Made by a program: the position numbers and the translations under genes
NCBI GenBank assembly: GCA_936450465.1
Contig: OW388303.1
Location: 10,819,021-10,883,020 of the forward strand
Reading direction: 5' to 3'
From: Gibbula magus
Taxonomy: Eukaryota > Mollusca > Gastropoda > Trochida > Trochidae
DNA length: 64,000 nt
The notes under the pieces: model-generated
Told to the model about the DNA's origin: nothing
What the model saw: only the letters and a program-made list of their open reading frames with translations
The model's database searches: none
In this document: piece by piece, positions 12,746 to 23,579 of the stretch
How positions within the stretch are numbered: position 1 is the stretch's first letter
Layout of the letters: the number at the start of each line of letters is the position of its first letter

Positions 12746-13059
12746 GAGGTGAGGTGAGGTGAGTTGGAGTTTAACGCCGCTTTCAAGAGTATTTCACTTA
12801 CATCGCGGCTGCTAGTATTATGGCAGGAAGAAAGCCCGCAACGCCATGCCTTGCGGTGAAACCTGCGAGCATCGGCTGGAACTAGTGAACCATGGTTGGT
12901 ACTACGCTAAAAATCAGTGTAGCATTGCACCCAAACCTTACTGCGTGTAGAACAGCTCGCTACTACAGACAAAGTGGCCGTGACCCTGGCGGGATTCGAA
13001 CTCGGGACCTCTTGATCCAAAGCCGAACGCGCTAACCACTGCGCTATCCCGCCCCTATT
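12746..13059 (-). mobile_element. tRNA-derived SINE, full length, with 8-bp target duplication
   Basis: On the minus strand, a tRNA-like head (about 13056 to 12985) has box A (TAGCGCAGTGGTTAGCGC) and box B (AGTTCGAATCC). A body of about 240 bp follows, then a tail of CTCAC repeats at 12746-12766. AATAACGT flanks both sides (12738-12745 and 13060-13067), the mark of LINE-mediated retroposition. Two more copies (11365-11558 and 34870-35136) confirm the family. It is transcribed by RNA polymerase III and has no protein product. Confidence 0.85.
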
Positions 13060-13067
13060 AATAACGT

Positions 13068-14215
13068 CGTCTTTAGTGTGGCAGCCAGATCCTACCTGCC
13101 TGACACCAGAATATGCATGTCAGAAGAAATTGTCATTAATAATGTGTGTCCATTTTGATAGTATCCCTTTGCATTTACATACGTTTGAGAACATATCTGT
13201 AGTATACACCTTTGTACCAAATATCAACCAACGTCAACGTACATAAAGGGAAAACTTGAGATATCTCAGTGGGCCCTATATATTCATATATATTTATATA
13301 TTCAAATACAGCCAAAATTTTAAGTTGATTTAATCAATATTCTGGAAAAAGACAATGTACATGTAAGCAATGTTGATGGCCGTCAACAGTGAAGTCACGT
13401 TTACTTGCGTTATGACGTCACGAACGATGAAATGAGCGATTCCGTGTTGAAACAATGGTTGATCAACACAAATAATTATCAAACCTTTTTTTCTTAATGC
13501 TGAAGAATCGTAACAAAAGGGAAAGTAGATGAATAATGTGGAAGGTAGCAACTATCTATACAGTTTGATGAGAACAATCGTGGATTCACATGGTCGGACG
13601 TTTAGCCGGCAGAGGGCGCTATGTCAAGTACACGATGTTATCATCACTTGCTGCAAACTCTGCCATGTTATCACTTTCACCAATGCTTTTCTTGCTTTCG
13701 ATTTTAACATTTTTGTACAGATAATGTTTTTACCTCATAAATATTACATGTATTATATTGCGTGTGTAAGATTGAAATGACACGTTTCACATAAATAAAC
13801 ATTTACTTCTAGCGTTTTGAAATTCCAGAACAAACGAATCTAGATCATTCTTGTCTGGAGAGAGTGAAAACATCCAATTAATATTTAAATAGTCAAAGGA
13901 CATTAATTCAAAAATGAATATCTAATGTCTGAAATGTATTTGCGAAACAACGTCCCTCGATCATTTCAGCAAAAGACATAATTTTGAAAGAACCAAATTA
14001 CAAACCCATTACAAGTCACTTTCAGTTTATAATGTGTGATTACAGAGAACAACCGACCTCAATTGAATATGTCACGTGTCTGCTTAAGAGATAAATTGTT
14101 TTAAAGGTGTTTTTCCTGACAATAAAACGATATAAAATTGGGATTAGTGATAATTGATGAGAAGGCTTTATTCAATTCCATTTGCCTTGTTGTTATATAG
14201 TTCCGCTATGTATAG
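13068..14215. other. intergenic, no gene seen
   Basis: Only short overlapping frames; nothing recognisable. Confidence 0.4.
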
Positions 14216-14625
14216 GTGCTATGCAATGCAGTGATGTTATGCATTGTTGTCTTGCAATGCAGTGATGTTATGCATTGTTGTCTTGCAATGCAGTGATGTT
14301 ATGCATTGTTGTCTTGCAATGCAGTGATGTTATGCATTGTTGTTATGCCATGCAGCGGTTGTGTAGTACAGAGCTATTATGCACTCCCGTTACGCTCTGT
14401 TCTTGTTATACACTGCTGTTAAATACTGCTTTTACATCACGGCTGTTACATCACTGCACTGTTGTTACTGTTGTAATGCACTTTTCTTAAGAACTGTTGT
14501 AATGCACTTTTGTTATGCAGTGTTGTTATGCAGTGCTCTTATGCAGGGTTGTTATGCTGTGTTGTTATGCGCTGTTGTTATGCACTGTTGTAAACTGTTG
14601 TTGTACACTGTTGTGTAGAAATAAA
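14216..14625. repeat. 31-bp minisatellite grading into degenerate TGTTATGCA repeats
   Basis: Four near-perfect 31-bp units beginning GCAATGCAGTGATG occur from 14223 to 14346. They then decay into about 270 bp of TGTTATGCAGTG-like words. The Cys/Leu/Tyr-rich frames at 14275-14618 are products of this repeat and are not genes. Confidence 0.85.
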
Positions 14626-15090
14626 CTCGTTCAGAAAGATTGCTTTTTTTTATTGCACTCTTGTTTAGGAACGAAAAGATAGACAAGCAATCATTTTATA
14701 CAAAGGATAGCGTTTAATTCATATTACTCCAGTAAATACCTTGCATCATCGGTCTACACAACGACTGTATACATGCATACATACATGTATGATACAGGGC
14801 TTCTTGAAAATGAAGTGGTTACATTTTCCATTACACCGACAAGGAAATTTAAATGATTCTGGTTCAGTGTTTAGAATGATCTGGCTGGCATACAGTATTA
14901 TCATTGTAAACTAATACAGCATTTAATAATAGACGTGCGTTAAACCGGCAGGTGATCAGATGCTTTTAAGGTATTATCATATACTTGTTTATAACTACGA
15001 AGATTCTGCATGTATGAGAGACGCTCATAAAGCACTATGTATCAGCCCGGCGGGCAGATAACCTCATCTGCCCGTCGTCAATTGAAAAAC
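14626..15090. other. intergenic, no gene seen
   Basis: Nothing recognisable. Confidence 0.4.
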
Positions 15091-15303
15091 CAGGGCCGTG
15101 TTCAAGAGAGGTTTCAAAGTAATCGCTCAATTAGCTATTACTTTTAAACCTCTCTTGAACGCGATTGCTCAATGAAACACTACGTAGCAAGGCGAGCAAA
15201 CTTCGAGGAATTTGCACTGTGTCGTTCAAGAGAGAATGAGCGCTACTTTGAGCAATCAATGGGCGATTATAAGTGCTCGCTGTTATGGAACGGAGTCATG
15301 GTG
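15091..15303. repeat. MITE-like dispersed repeat, copy 3
   Basis: Starts CAGGGCCGTGTTCAAGAGAG and ends GTTATGGAACGGAGTCATGG. The first 70 bp form their own hairpin (TTCAAGAGAGGTTTC against its complement ending CTCTTGAA). The remainder matches copies 1 and 2. Confidence 0.65.
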
Positions 15304-16081
15304 TCAGCCCGGGATTTGAACCTCGAACCCAAGGTAACGTAAGAGATAAATAGAGGAAATTAGGACTGTCTCCCTTTCTACAGCGTACGTTCAACATGGC
15401 GGACCGCTGAAAACGCTGCAGTGATTTGCAGTTCGGTTTTGTGGCTTGACACAATCATTGAATCGACAGTTGCCGTAGAAAATGAGCTGAACTTTGAAAC
15501 AAGTGAAATGGGCACAAATAAAATGCGAAACTAAAACACGGCCATCATATTTTTTAAATTTAAAAGTTGTCGAGTTAGCAATATTACTTATAAGATTACT
15601 TAAATACAATGTACACCCGTTTCGGTCCTATTGATAAGAATTCTGCTTCTAAAAATGAAACGAATGATCAGAAATAAAGGGAATGATTGAATTCAGAGGT
15701 ATTTAGGAAATTTCTGATAGCGTGATGACATATCTACAAATCATTGCAAAAGAAAGCACATATTGCTTATAAATGAGGCGACAAAAGCTCTTCAATCAGG
15801 GAGGATATCTGATGGGAGTTGATCAACCACCTGGAATAATAAGATTCCCGCACAGAAGTGTGAGAGCGACATTTGATATCATTAACTGTCATACACAATG
15901 ATATAAGAGAAAATATGTGCATAAATGGATTGTGATATCATTTCGTTAAAGTTTTGTTTAAATGTTTTTCACTGGATGGCGGGTCTTAACTTTTGTTTTT
16001 TGTTTATGCCAAACAAAATTACACGTTAAAAGAATATATTAAATAGATGAAATAAAATAATAAAAAAATATAATAAAGTAG
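15304..16081. other. intergenic, no gene seen
   Basis: Nothing recognisable. A 72-codon minus frame at 15391-15609 has no supporting signals. Confidence 0.4.
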
Positions 16082-16240
16082 AATAAACAAAATAAAAATA
16101 AAATAAAATAAAATAAAATAAAATAAAATAAAATAAAATAAAATAAAATAAAATAAAATAAAATAAAATAAAATAAAATAAAATAAAATAAAATAAAATG
16201 AATGAATGAACGAACGAACGAATGAATGAATGAATGATTG
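16082..16240. repeat. (AAAAT)n microsatellite followed by (GAAT/GAAC)n
   Basis: About 23 AAAAT units to 16199, then about 10 units of GAAT or GAAC. It abuts the SINE at 16259. The Phe/Ile/Leu-rich minus frame across it is an artefact of the repeat. Confidence 0.95.
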
Positions 16241-16258
16241 TTTGAAAGGTTTGCTCAA

Positions 16259-16479
16259 ATGGACGTAGCTCAGTTGGTAGACCGTCTGCTCATCACCCGG
16301 TAGGTCAGGGTTCGATTCCCGGCCGCGTCATACCAAAAGCATTAAAAGATGGGAGTTGTTGCTTCCTTTCTTGGCGCTCAGCATTATAAGGATAGAACAA
16401 CGCTTGAACTGGCGCTGCACTGTGGCAGCCGGGTGTAAAAGGCACAATCCAAATTTCCTATGTACTTTGTATTGCGGAC

Positions 16480-16547
<68 letters not shown>

Positions 16548-16552
16548 TAACT
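16259..16552 (+). mobile_element. tRNA-derived SINE with (TTA)n tail, second family
   Basis: The head at 16259-16330 has a perfect box A (TAGCTCAGTTGGTAGA) and box B (GGTTCGATTCC). The acceptor stem is shifted by an extra G, so a working tRNA is unlikely. The body (16331-16494) ends in AATAAAGTG and runs into (TTA)n at 16491-16548. The head-body-microsatellite plan is typical of SINEs with a simple-repeat tail. No clear target duplication is visible. Confidence 0.75.
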
Positions 16553-17654
16553 ATTCCAATCTCCAACTGAAATGAAACCAGTCTTAAAGTATGCCGGCAT
16601 AAACTTGTTGTACGTGAAACATTTGTTAAACCGAAACATAAAAATAAAAATAATACGTGCACTAATATATATGATTTAAGTACAGGTTAGTGTATATGTT
16701 ATGCGCAGTAATTATTGTAAATGTAATTTTATACGGTTGTTATGAAAAATGACATTTCATGAAATGACATTAGTAACATTACATACTGAACAAACGTTTT
16801 ACGCATATTACATAAATAAGTGAAGATATATGAACTAGATCCTCTTTCCATTGTATTTCCTAAGAACTTGACTGAACATTCAATGAATACTGACATATTC
16901 TACATATACAAAGAGACGTTAGGCATATGCCAAACCATTCATGAATAGCCGATTACAATAACTATTTGAAATTTCTACGATTCAAACTGCATCCTGAAAG
17001 TTGGTTTCATCTTCTGACGATGACGATATGTCGAACTACAATAGCGTGGGGGGATTACATCTGTGTATGCACATCGTCGGCAATAGATGGTAAATGGTGC
17101 AGTCTATACGGCGACTCTGTACACATAGCTCGCAGCATTCACGAATGTATATATCACTATTAGCATTGTCTACCTTCATATGTTACTCATGCAGTAAGAA
17201 AGTGGGTTGATTATTCAAATATGGAGCATTTTGTGATGATTTACATACACGAAGACATTGTGGGCAGTAGTCATTCCATTCATAAAAACTGGTCTTAATA
17301 TTATCATTGCAATTGCTTCCTTACTGATGGCCTAAAGTCTTGCACATGCATCAGAACATAACCCATACAGCATTATGATGGATTGACCATTTAGAGTTTA
17401 AACATCATTAAATGAGTCAAAGGATACGGTATCGGTAATATCAGTGACCCCAATTATGCATTCACATGTGTATATACATGCATCCAAATTATAATCTTTA
17501 ATGTTTTTGTGGTATTAACTCTCTGAATATGTACTTTGAAAACTGCAAAATCTACTGTTTCATGCATAAGTATCTTCAATTTTGAAGGAAATAAGATATT
17601 TATTCATATATTAAATATCTATCATCCGTTTCTTCATTTGCAATAACTGCAATA

Positions 17655-17691
<37 letters not shown>

Positions 17692-18621
17692 AACTGAGTA
17701 GTATAAGCAATGTCTACTTTCCCCTGGACTTCAGTCATACAATACACAAGTTGGTTAATTATTCACATTTTGAAATGATGCAACATTCAATGAGACAGTG
17801 TGACAGATCACCATCTAAGAATAGATAATATCAGTATTAACATTACCTACTTCCCGAAGTGCTTAAGTCATTCAACAATAAAGTGGGTTGATTATTCACA
17901 ATATTTGCCCTGATCCACTAACAAGTACTGTCTACAAACTCCCAAAGCTGTTTAGTAAGTAGCACATTTGGAGTAAATCTTGAACTCTGCCTGCCTGGAG
18001 CTCGATGGCAAGATAGTGAGCTCATTATTCTAAGTTAGGACAGCTAAATCGTAGCAACTGATCCTTTACAGTAAATAACCTGAGGCGACTCGTTTTCTCA
18101 ATGGACATTACTGATATTGGGTAATTGCCTTGAGATTTGTCGTAGGAAGACGGGGCATAGTAATAACCCACATAGCAGAGACATTGTACGATTAAGTGCG
18201 ACTTCCACGTGCTTTGGTTAAACTGAAGAGTTACTGTAGAGCTTTGATTTATAAAATGTTCTTAAGAAATGGCGTGGTTCTCTTATAAGTAGGATAATAA
18301 GCTTATTATTCATCATTTGTATTCAATTTGTCTGTAATTGAAATGAAGATCCTCCCGAGGTAAAACAAAATATTCCCAGAAGAAGAAATAGAATATTCAG
18401 ATCTTAAGACGAATATGAGTTTCGATCAATTTACCTTATTTTCCGTGTGAAATTGTATGATTAAACCGTTTGCCTAGCAGTCAATGTTTCAGCGCGACTT
18501 CTCCCGTAATTCATCGTCTGTGACGTCATGAACTAACTCGAACATGCCTTTGAAAGAAAAGTAGACCATTTCTGACTACTTTTACGCGATTCAAATCGAA
18601 TAGAATGGGTAAAACACCTGA
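16553..18621. other. intergenic with a (GAT)n microsatellite
   Basis: No gene is seen. A (GAT)n tract of about 11 units lies at 17656-17688. Confidence 0.5.
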
Positions 18622-18726
18622 AAGTGTGTCATATGACTTCTACGAAACTCTGGCAAATGTGTATTTAACCATCGCTCGGTCAATACAAAAGTTTACACTT
18701 GTTTCGTAAAAGTCATATGGCACACT
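18622..18726. repeat. 105-bp foldback element
   Basis: The arms AGTGTGTCATATGACTTCTA (and onward) and the complement of AGTGTGCCATATGACTTTTA are about 26 bp and differ at two or three positions. The loop is about 53 bp. It lies just outside the Penelope-like palindrome and next to TA tracts at 18731-18751 and 18775-18797. Confidence 0.6.
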
Positions 18727-18839
18727 TCTCTATACATATATATATATATAGAAAAGAGTAAACATCAGATGTCATTATATATATATATATATATATAGAA
18801 AAAATAAAATGTTCGAAGAAATTACGATGATTTAATCAG

Positions 18840-18884
18840 ATTCACAAGCATGCTTTCGACCATTACGGGTCTCATCAGGTGAAT
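18840..18884 (-). ncRNA. hammerhead ribozyme (type I, minimal) of the left PLE copy
   Basis: Mirror image of the ribozyme at 23363-23407, with identical sequence on the minus strand. Stem I is ATTCAC/GTGAAT, the core is CTGATGA and GAAA, stem II is GACC/GGTC, and stem III is AGC/GCT with a 2-nt loop, followed by the cleavage-site T. Hammerheads of this form are established components of Penelope-like elements. Confidence 0.85.
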
Positions 18885-18993
18885 GACGTTGAGTCGGTTG
18901 ATGCGTCATAAAGTGTATTATGACGTCACAATACATTGCATAGATACATTGTTAGATACAATGCATAGAAACAGATGTACATTGAGAATGAAA

Positions 18994-21135
18994 TTACATT
19001 TTAGAATTGAGTCTTGGCTTATATTTATTAATAAACAATAATTCTTTTTCTGCCAAGCAATTAGATTCAGTTGAATCAACTTTGTATATTGGAAAAACAG
19101 AATATTTATTTTTTCCACATAGTTCAAGATGTGCACTAAGAGGGATAGTACGATTGTGTTTTTGTTTAATTTGAGAACGATGAAGATTCATTCTTCTTTT
19201 TAATTTTAATTCTGTTTTCCCGATGTATATTTCTTGACATCCATGACAAACAATCATATAAACAACATTTTTTGAATCACATGTCATGTTTCTTTTTACA
19301 AAAAACATTTTATTTGGTGGGATACTAACCGATGTGCCCTCAATCAAAATGTTACATGTCGCGCATCGTTTATCACCACATTTTCTAACCTGGGGGGTTT
19401 CTGTAATGGAGTCAAATTTGGAATTAGTCAACATTTTCCTTAAATTTCGGGGTTGCCTTTGACTATTAATAATCCGATAATTTTTCAAAATTCGTGCCAT
19501 CTTTTGGCTTTGATATAAAACAGGCATATGTTGATTAACCAATTTCATCGCATTATTATGACTTGGATTAAACGTAGTGATCAATGGGAGACAACTCTTA
19601 TCTGAAATTGGAATTTCAGTTTCACTGGTTCCTGGATTGGGAGCGTTTGCGCTATTGTTAGCAGGAGAACTGTCTCGTTTATTATCAGCGGCTTCTCTTA
19701 GTTTTATTTGGTCTAGACTCAGTGCCCTAGTAATACTGTCATCTATTAAGTTAATTGGATAGTTTTGATTGGTCAAAAACACCTTTAACTCCTTAAGACG
19801 CTGTTCTTTGATGTTATTTTCTGAGACTATAGTACAGATTCTCCTTGCTAAACAATATGGAATATTACGTTTAGTATGTCGGGGATGGCAAGATCTAAAA
19901 TCCAAATATTGATGTGTATCAGTACTTTTGTAAAATATATCAGTATTTACAATGCCTTCAGAATCTAATTTGACTTTAACATCAAGAAAATTGATTTCAC
20001 ACTTACTTTTTTCCATAGTAAATGTAAGGGAAGGATTAAGAGAGTTAAGGATATTGTGAATGTCATGTAGATTTTCTGCCGAGACATTCAATATTGCAAA
20101 ACAATCATCTAAAAATCTTTTCCACATATTTTCTACGTGTTCTTTTGTTTCCTGTCCAAGTTTATTACCCACTTTTTCATAAAATAACTTTTCTAGATAT
20201 CCCAGAACTAAGGTTGCATAAGTAGGCGCAACTTTGGTACCCATGGCAACTCCCTTTTCTTGTGAAAAATAGCAACCATCAAAGTAGAAAACATTATTGT
20301 TCAGAATTAACTTTAAAGCATCTATTATAAAGTTTTCTGAAAATCTATCCAATACGTCCTGTCTAAATTCTTTTATCCAATATGTAATGGCTTCAATGCC
20401 AAGTGAAGTATCAATGTTGCTGTATAAACTAACTACATCAAAACTGACTATAGTAGAATCTTTGGCTACTTGTGTTGGTAGATTACATAGGAAATCTATA
20501 TCATCTCTGAGGTAACTTTTGACATGTTTGCACAAAGGTTTAAGAATTATATCTAAATAATTGCTTAGACGTTGAGTACAACTTTCGGGTCCCCCAACTA
20601 TCGGCCTAAATGTTAAATCTTCTGGATTAACAATATTTATTACTTCTTTGTTTTCACTTAATACTTTTTCTTGAATAAGTTTACTTTTGTGTACCTTGGG
20701 TAGCCCGTAAAAGTTAGCAGTTTTGGATTCAAAATTGGTTAAGTAATCCTTTTCCTTATCTAAAATTTCATTAGAGTAATGTTCAATTAACTTCTTAACT
20801 TTGTTACAAACAGCCTTTTCTTTAGTTGCAGATGATTTTTGATAATATTCTGTATTATTCAAAATGGACATGACTTTGTCGCAATAATAAGGACTGTTCA
20901 TTATAACTATAGCCCCTCCTTTATCCGCTTCCTTAATTATAATATCTGTATTATTAGAAAGGTCGCGGAGAGCTTTCAATTCCCCTTTAGTTAAATTAGA
21001 ATTCTTTTTGTTAACATGAACAGGATTGTTTTCAATCCTTTGACAAAATTCATCTAGATATTTATCTCTGTTGTAAGGCGGGTTAAATTTAGATTTATTT
21101 CTGACTAAATTTTCATCCCTTATATTGCAATCTTT
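18994..21135 (-). CDS. Penelope-like reverse transcriptase with GIY-YIG endonuclease (5' partial)
   Basis: About 714 codons stay open on the minus strand with no initiating ATG at the 5' end, because the element is truncated there. Numbering from the TTG at 20979: DKGG box at 19-22, YGLPKVHK at 91-98, RPIV at 125-128. RT motif A is FDVVSLYSNID (catalytic Asp181), motif B is GVAMGTKVAPTYA (243-255), and motif C is FLDDCF (Asp291, Asp292). THQYLDF (355-361) and a Cys cluster (C534, C539, C542) come next. A C-terminal GIY-YIG nuclease has VYMI (573-576), YIGKT (585-589), a basic helix around R595-R596, and Glu644-646. The expected activity is target-primed reverse transcription with DNA nicking by the GIY-YIG domain. 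The frame has no stop or frameshift, so it is young. Lacking its N-terminus and 5' region, it is probably not autonomous. Confidence 0.9.
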   Translation of the reverse strand, partial: KDCNIRDENLVRNKSKFNPPYNRDKYLDEFCQRIENNPVHVNKKNSNLTKGELKALRDLSNNTDIIIKEADKGGAIVIMNSPYYCDKVMSILNNTEYYQKSSATKEKAVCNKVKKLIEHYSNEILDKEKDYLTNFESKTANFYGLPKVHKSKLIQEKVLSENKEVINIVNPEDLTFRPIVGGPESCTQRLSNYLDIILKPLCKHVKSYLRDDIDFLCNLPTQVAKDSTIVSFDVVSLYSNIDTSLGIEAITYWIKEFRQDVLDRFSENFIIDALKLILNNNVFYFDGCYFSQEKGVAMGTKVAPTYATLVLGYLEKLFYEKVGNKLGQETKEHVENMWKRFLDDCFAILNVSAENLHDIHNILNSLNPSLTFTMEKSKCEINFLDVKVKLDSEGIVNTDIFYKSTDTHQYLDFRSCHPRHTKRNIPYCLARRICTIVSENNIKEQRLKELKVFLTNQNYPINLIDDSITRALSLDQIKLREAADNKRDSSPANNSANAPNPGTSETEIPISDKSCLPLITTFNPSHNNAMKLVNQHMPVLYQSQKMARILKNYRIINSQRQPRNLRKMLTNSKFDSITETPQVRKCGDKRCATCNILIEGTSVSIPPNKMFFVKRNMTCDSKNVVYMIVCHGCQEIYIGKTELKLKRRMNLHRSQIKQKHNRTIPLSAHLELCGKNKYSVFPIYKVDSTESNCLAEKELLFINKYKPRLNSKM

Positions 21136-21136
21136 T
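21111..21136. other. 26-bp non-palindromic spacer at the palindrome centre
   Basis: The only sequence between the two 2,318-bp arms. On the minus strand it continues the coding frame of the left element. It looks like the loop left by foldback of a single cDNA. Confidence 0.8.
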
Positions 21137-21138
21137 AT

Positions 21139-23253
21139 TTAGTCAGAAATAAATCTAAATTTAACCCGCCTTACAACAGAGATAAATATCTAGATGAATT
21201 TTGTCAAAGGATTGAAAACAATCCTGTTCATGTTAACAAAAAGAATTCTAATTTAACTAAAGGGGAATTGAAAGCTCTCCGCGACCTTTCTAATAATACA
21301 GATATTATAATTAAGGAAGCGGATAAAGGAGGGGCTATAGTTATAATGAACAGTCCTTATTATTGCGACAAAGTCATGTCCATTTTGAATAATACAGAAT
21401 ATTATCAAAAATCATCTGCAACTAAAGAAAAGGCTGTTTGTAACAAAGTTAAGAAGTTAATTGAACATTACTCTAATGAAATTTTAGATAAGGAAAAGGA
21501 TTACTTAACCAATTTTGAATCCAAAACTGCTAACTTTTACGGGCTACCCAAGGTACACAAAAGTAAACTTATTCAAGAAAAAGTATTAAGTGAAAACAAA
21601 GAAGTAATAAATATTGTTAATCCAGAAGATTTAACATTTAGGCCGATAGTTGGGGGACCCGAAAGTTGTACTCAACGTCTAAGCAATTATTTAGATATAA
21701 TTCTTAAACCTTTGTGCAAACATGTCAAAAGTTACCTCAGAGATGATATAGATTTCCTATGTAATCTACCAACACAAGTAGCCAAAGATTCTACTATAGT
21801 CAGTTTTGATGTAGTTAGTTTATACAGCAACATTGATACTTCACTTGGCATTGAAGCCATTACATATTGGATAAAAGAATTTAGACAGGACGTATTGGAT
21901 AGATTTTCAGAAAACTTTATAATAGATGCTTTAAAGTTAATTCTGAACAATAATGTTTTCTACTTTGATGGTTGCTATTTTTCACAAGAAAAGGGAGTTG
22001 CCATGGGTACCAAAGTTGCGCCTACTTATGCAACCTTAGTTCTGGGATATCTAGAAAAGTTATTTTATGAAAAAGTGGGTAATAAACTTGGACAGGAAAC
22101 AAAAGAACACGTAGAAAATATGTGGAAAAGATTTTTAGATGATTGTTTTGCAATATTGAATGTCTCGGCAGAAAATCTACATGACATTCACAATATCCTT
22201 AACTCTCTTAATCCTTCCCTTACATTTACTATGGAAAAAAGTAAGTGTGAAATCAATTTTCTTGATGTTAAAGTCAAATTAGATTCTGAAGGCATTGTAA
22301 ATACTGATATATTTTACAAAAGTACTGATACACATCAATATTTGGATTTTAGATCTTGCCATCCCCGACATACTAAACGTAATATTCCATATTGTTTAGC
22401 AAGGAGAATCTGTACTATAGTCTCAGAAAATAACATCAAAGAACAGCGTCTTAAGGAGTTAAAGGTGTTTTTGACCAATCAAAACTATCCAATTAACTTA
22501 ATAGATGACAGTATTACTAGGGCACTGAGTCTAGACCAAATAAAACTAAGAGAAGCCGCTGATAATAAACGAGACAGTTCTCCTGCTAACAATAGCGCAA
22601 ACGCTCCCAATCCAGGAACCAGTGAAACTGAAATTCCAATTTCAGATAAGAGTTGTCTCCCATTGATCACTACGTTTAATCCAAGTCATAATAATGCGAT
22701 GAAATTGGTTAATCAACATATGCCTGTTTTATATCAAAGCCAAAAGATGGCACGAATTTTGAAAAATTATCGGATTATTAATAGTCAAAGGCAACCCCGA
22801 AATTTAAGGAAAATGTTGACTAATTCCAAATTTGACTCCATTACAGAAACCCCCCAGGTTAGAAAATGTGGTGATAAACGATGCGCGACATGTAACATTT
22901 TGATTGAGGGCACATCGGTTAGTATCCCACCAAATAAAATGTTTTTTGTAAAAAGAAACATGACATGTGATTCAAAAAATGTTGTTTATATGATTGTTTG
23001 TCATGGATGTCAAGAAATATACATCGGGAAAACAGAATTAAAATTAAAAAGAAGAATGAATCTTCATCGTTCTCAAATTAAACAAAAACACAATCGTACT
23101 ATCCCTCTTAGTGCACATCTTGAACTATGTGGAAAAAATAAATATTCTGTTTTTCCAATATACAAAGTTGATTCAACTGAATCTAATTGCTTGGCAGAAA
23201 AAGAATTATTGTTTATTAATAAATATAAGCCAAGACTCAATTCTAAAATGTAA
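21139..23253 (+). CDS. Penelope-like reverse transcriptase with GIY-YIG endonuclease (5' partial), second copy
   Basis: The protein is identical to the minus-strand copy over all 661 residues from the TTG at 21268. The native frame extends upstream to 21139. It carries the same RT motifs (FDVVSLYSNID, GVAMGTKVAP, FLDDCF), Cys cluster and GIY-YIG domain. It ends KPRLNSKM, with the TAA at 23251. The open frame upstream of 21139 runs into the spacer and is not native. There is no ATG near the truncated start, so translation is doubtful. Confidence 0.9.
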   Translation, partial: LVRNKSKFNPPYNRDKYLDEFCQRIENNPVHVNKKNSNLTKGELKALRDLSNNTDIIIKEADKGGAIVIMNSPYYCDKVMSILNNTEYYQKSSATKEKAVCNKVKKLIEHYSNEILDKEKDYLTNFESKTANFYGLPKVHKSKLIQEKVLSENKEVINIVNPEDLTFRPIVGGPESCTQRLSNYLDIILKPLCKHVKSYLRDDIDFLCNLPTQVAKDSTIVSFDVVSLYSNIDTSLGIEAITYWIKEFRQDVLDRFSENFIIDALKLILNNNVFYFDGCYFSQEKGVAMGTKVAPTYATLVLGYLEKLFYEKVGNKLGQETKEHVENMWKRFLDDCFAILNVSAENLHDIHNILNSLNPSLTFTMEKSKCEINFLDVKVKLDSEGIVNTDIFYKSTDTHQYLDFRSCHPRHTKRNIPYCLARRICTIVSENNIKEQRLKELKVFLTNQNYPINLIDDSITRALSLDQIKLREAADNKRDSSPANNSANAPNPGTSETEIPISDKSCLPLITTFNPSHNNAMKLVNQHMPVLYQSQKMARILKNYRIINSQRQPRNLRKMLTNSKFDSITETPQVRKCGDKRCATCNILIEGTSVSIPPNKMFFVKRNMTCDSKNVVYMIVCHGCQEIYIGKTELKLKRRMNLHRSQIKQKHNRTIPLSAHLELCGKNKYSVFPIYKVDSTESNCLAEKELLFINKYKPRLNSKM

Positions 23254-23362
23254 TTTCATTCTCAATGTACATCTGTTTCTATGCATTGTATCTAACAATG
23301 TATCTATGCAATGTATTGTGACGTCATAATACACTTTATGACGCATCAACCGACTCAACGTC

Positions 23363-23407
23363 ATTCACCTGATGAGACCCGTAATGGTCGAAAGCATGCT
23401 TGTGAAT
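23363..23407 (+). ncRNA. hammerhead ribozyme (type I, minimal) of the right PLE copy
   Basis: Stem I 5' strand is ATTCAC (23363-23368), then CTGATGA (23369-23375). Stem II is GACC/GGTC around a CGTAAT loop. GAAA lies at 23390-23393. Stem III is AGC/GCT with a 2-nt loop (23393-23400). The unpaired T at the cleavage site is 23401, and the stem I 3' strand GTGAAT is 23402-23407. All invariant core positions are present. It lies 110 bp downstream of the stop codon, in the region that corresponds to the pseudo-LTR of Penelope-like elements. Confidence 0.88.
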
Positions 23408-23489
23408 CTGATTAAATCATCGTAATTTCTTCGAACATTTTATTTTTTCTATATGAGACCTGGGAGTTGGAAGATGTTTTAAACTGTTT

Positions 23490-23493
<4 letters not shown>

Positions 23494-23577
<84 letters not shown>
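23494..23577. repeat. (TA)n microsatellite
   Basis: About 42 uninterrupted TA units, immediately distal to the Penelope-like palindrome. A shorter TA tract flanks the left arm (18775-18797), which suggests insertion into TA-rich DNA. Confidence 0.97.

Positions 23578-23579
<2 letters not shown>

Larger units (their letters stand above)
18793..21136 (-). mobile_element. Penelope-like retroelement, 5'-truncated, left arm of palindrome
   Basis: The minus-strand copy runs from its 5' truncation at 21136 to its 3' end at 18793, abutting a (TA)n tract. It contains the RT/GIY-YIG frame and a hammerhead ribozyme in the 3' region. It is 26 bp longer at the 5' end than its partner: the spacer 21111-21136 reads in frame with this copy (KDCNIRDENLV), so the spacer belongs here. 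Positions 18793-21110 are the exact inverted complement of 21137-23454 wherever I compared them. Confidence 0.92.
21137..23454 (+). mobile_element. Penelope-like retroelement, 5'-truncated, right arm of palindrome
   Basis: Exact inverted copy of 18793-21110. Its 3' end (TTTTTTCTATAT) is followed by GAGACCTGGGAG and about 40 bp of unrelated DNA before the long (TA)n tract at 23494. The outer flanks of the two arms therefore differ, as expected at a real insertion boundary. Confidence 0.92.

Noticed and set aside
16259..16330. Functional tRNA gene
   Set aside because: Boxes A and B are good, but the acceptor stem carries an extra G and the sequence continues into a SINE body and (TTA)n tail.
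18793..23454. Palindrome as a sequencing or assembly foldback artefact
   Set aside because: Both outer boundaries coincide with the same element end but have different flanking DNA, and the arms stop exactly there. A read-level foldback would mirror the flanks as well. Long reads would still be the proof.
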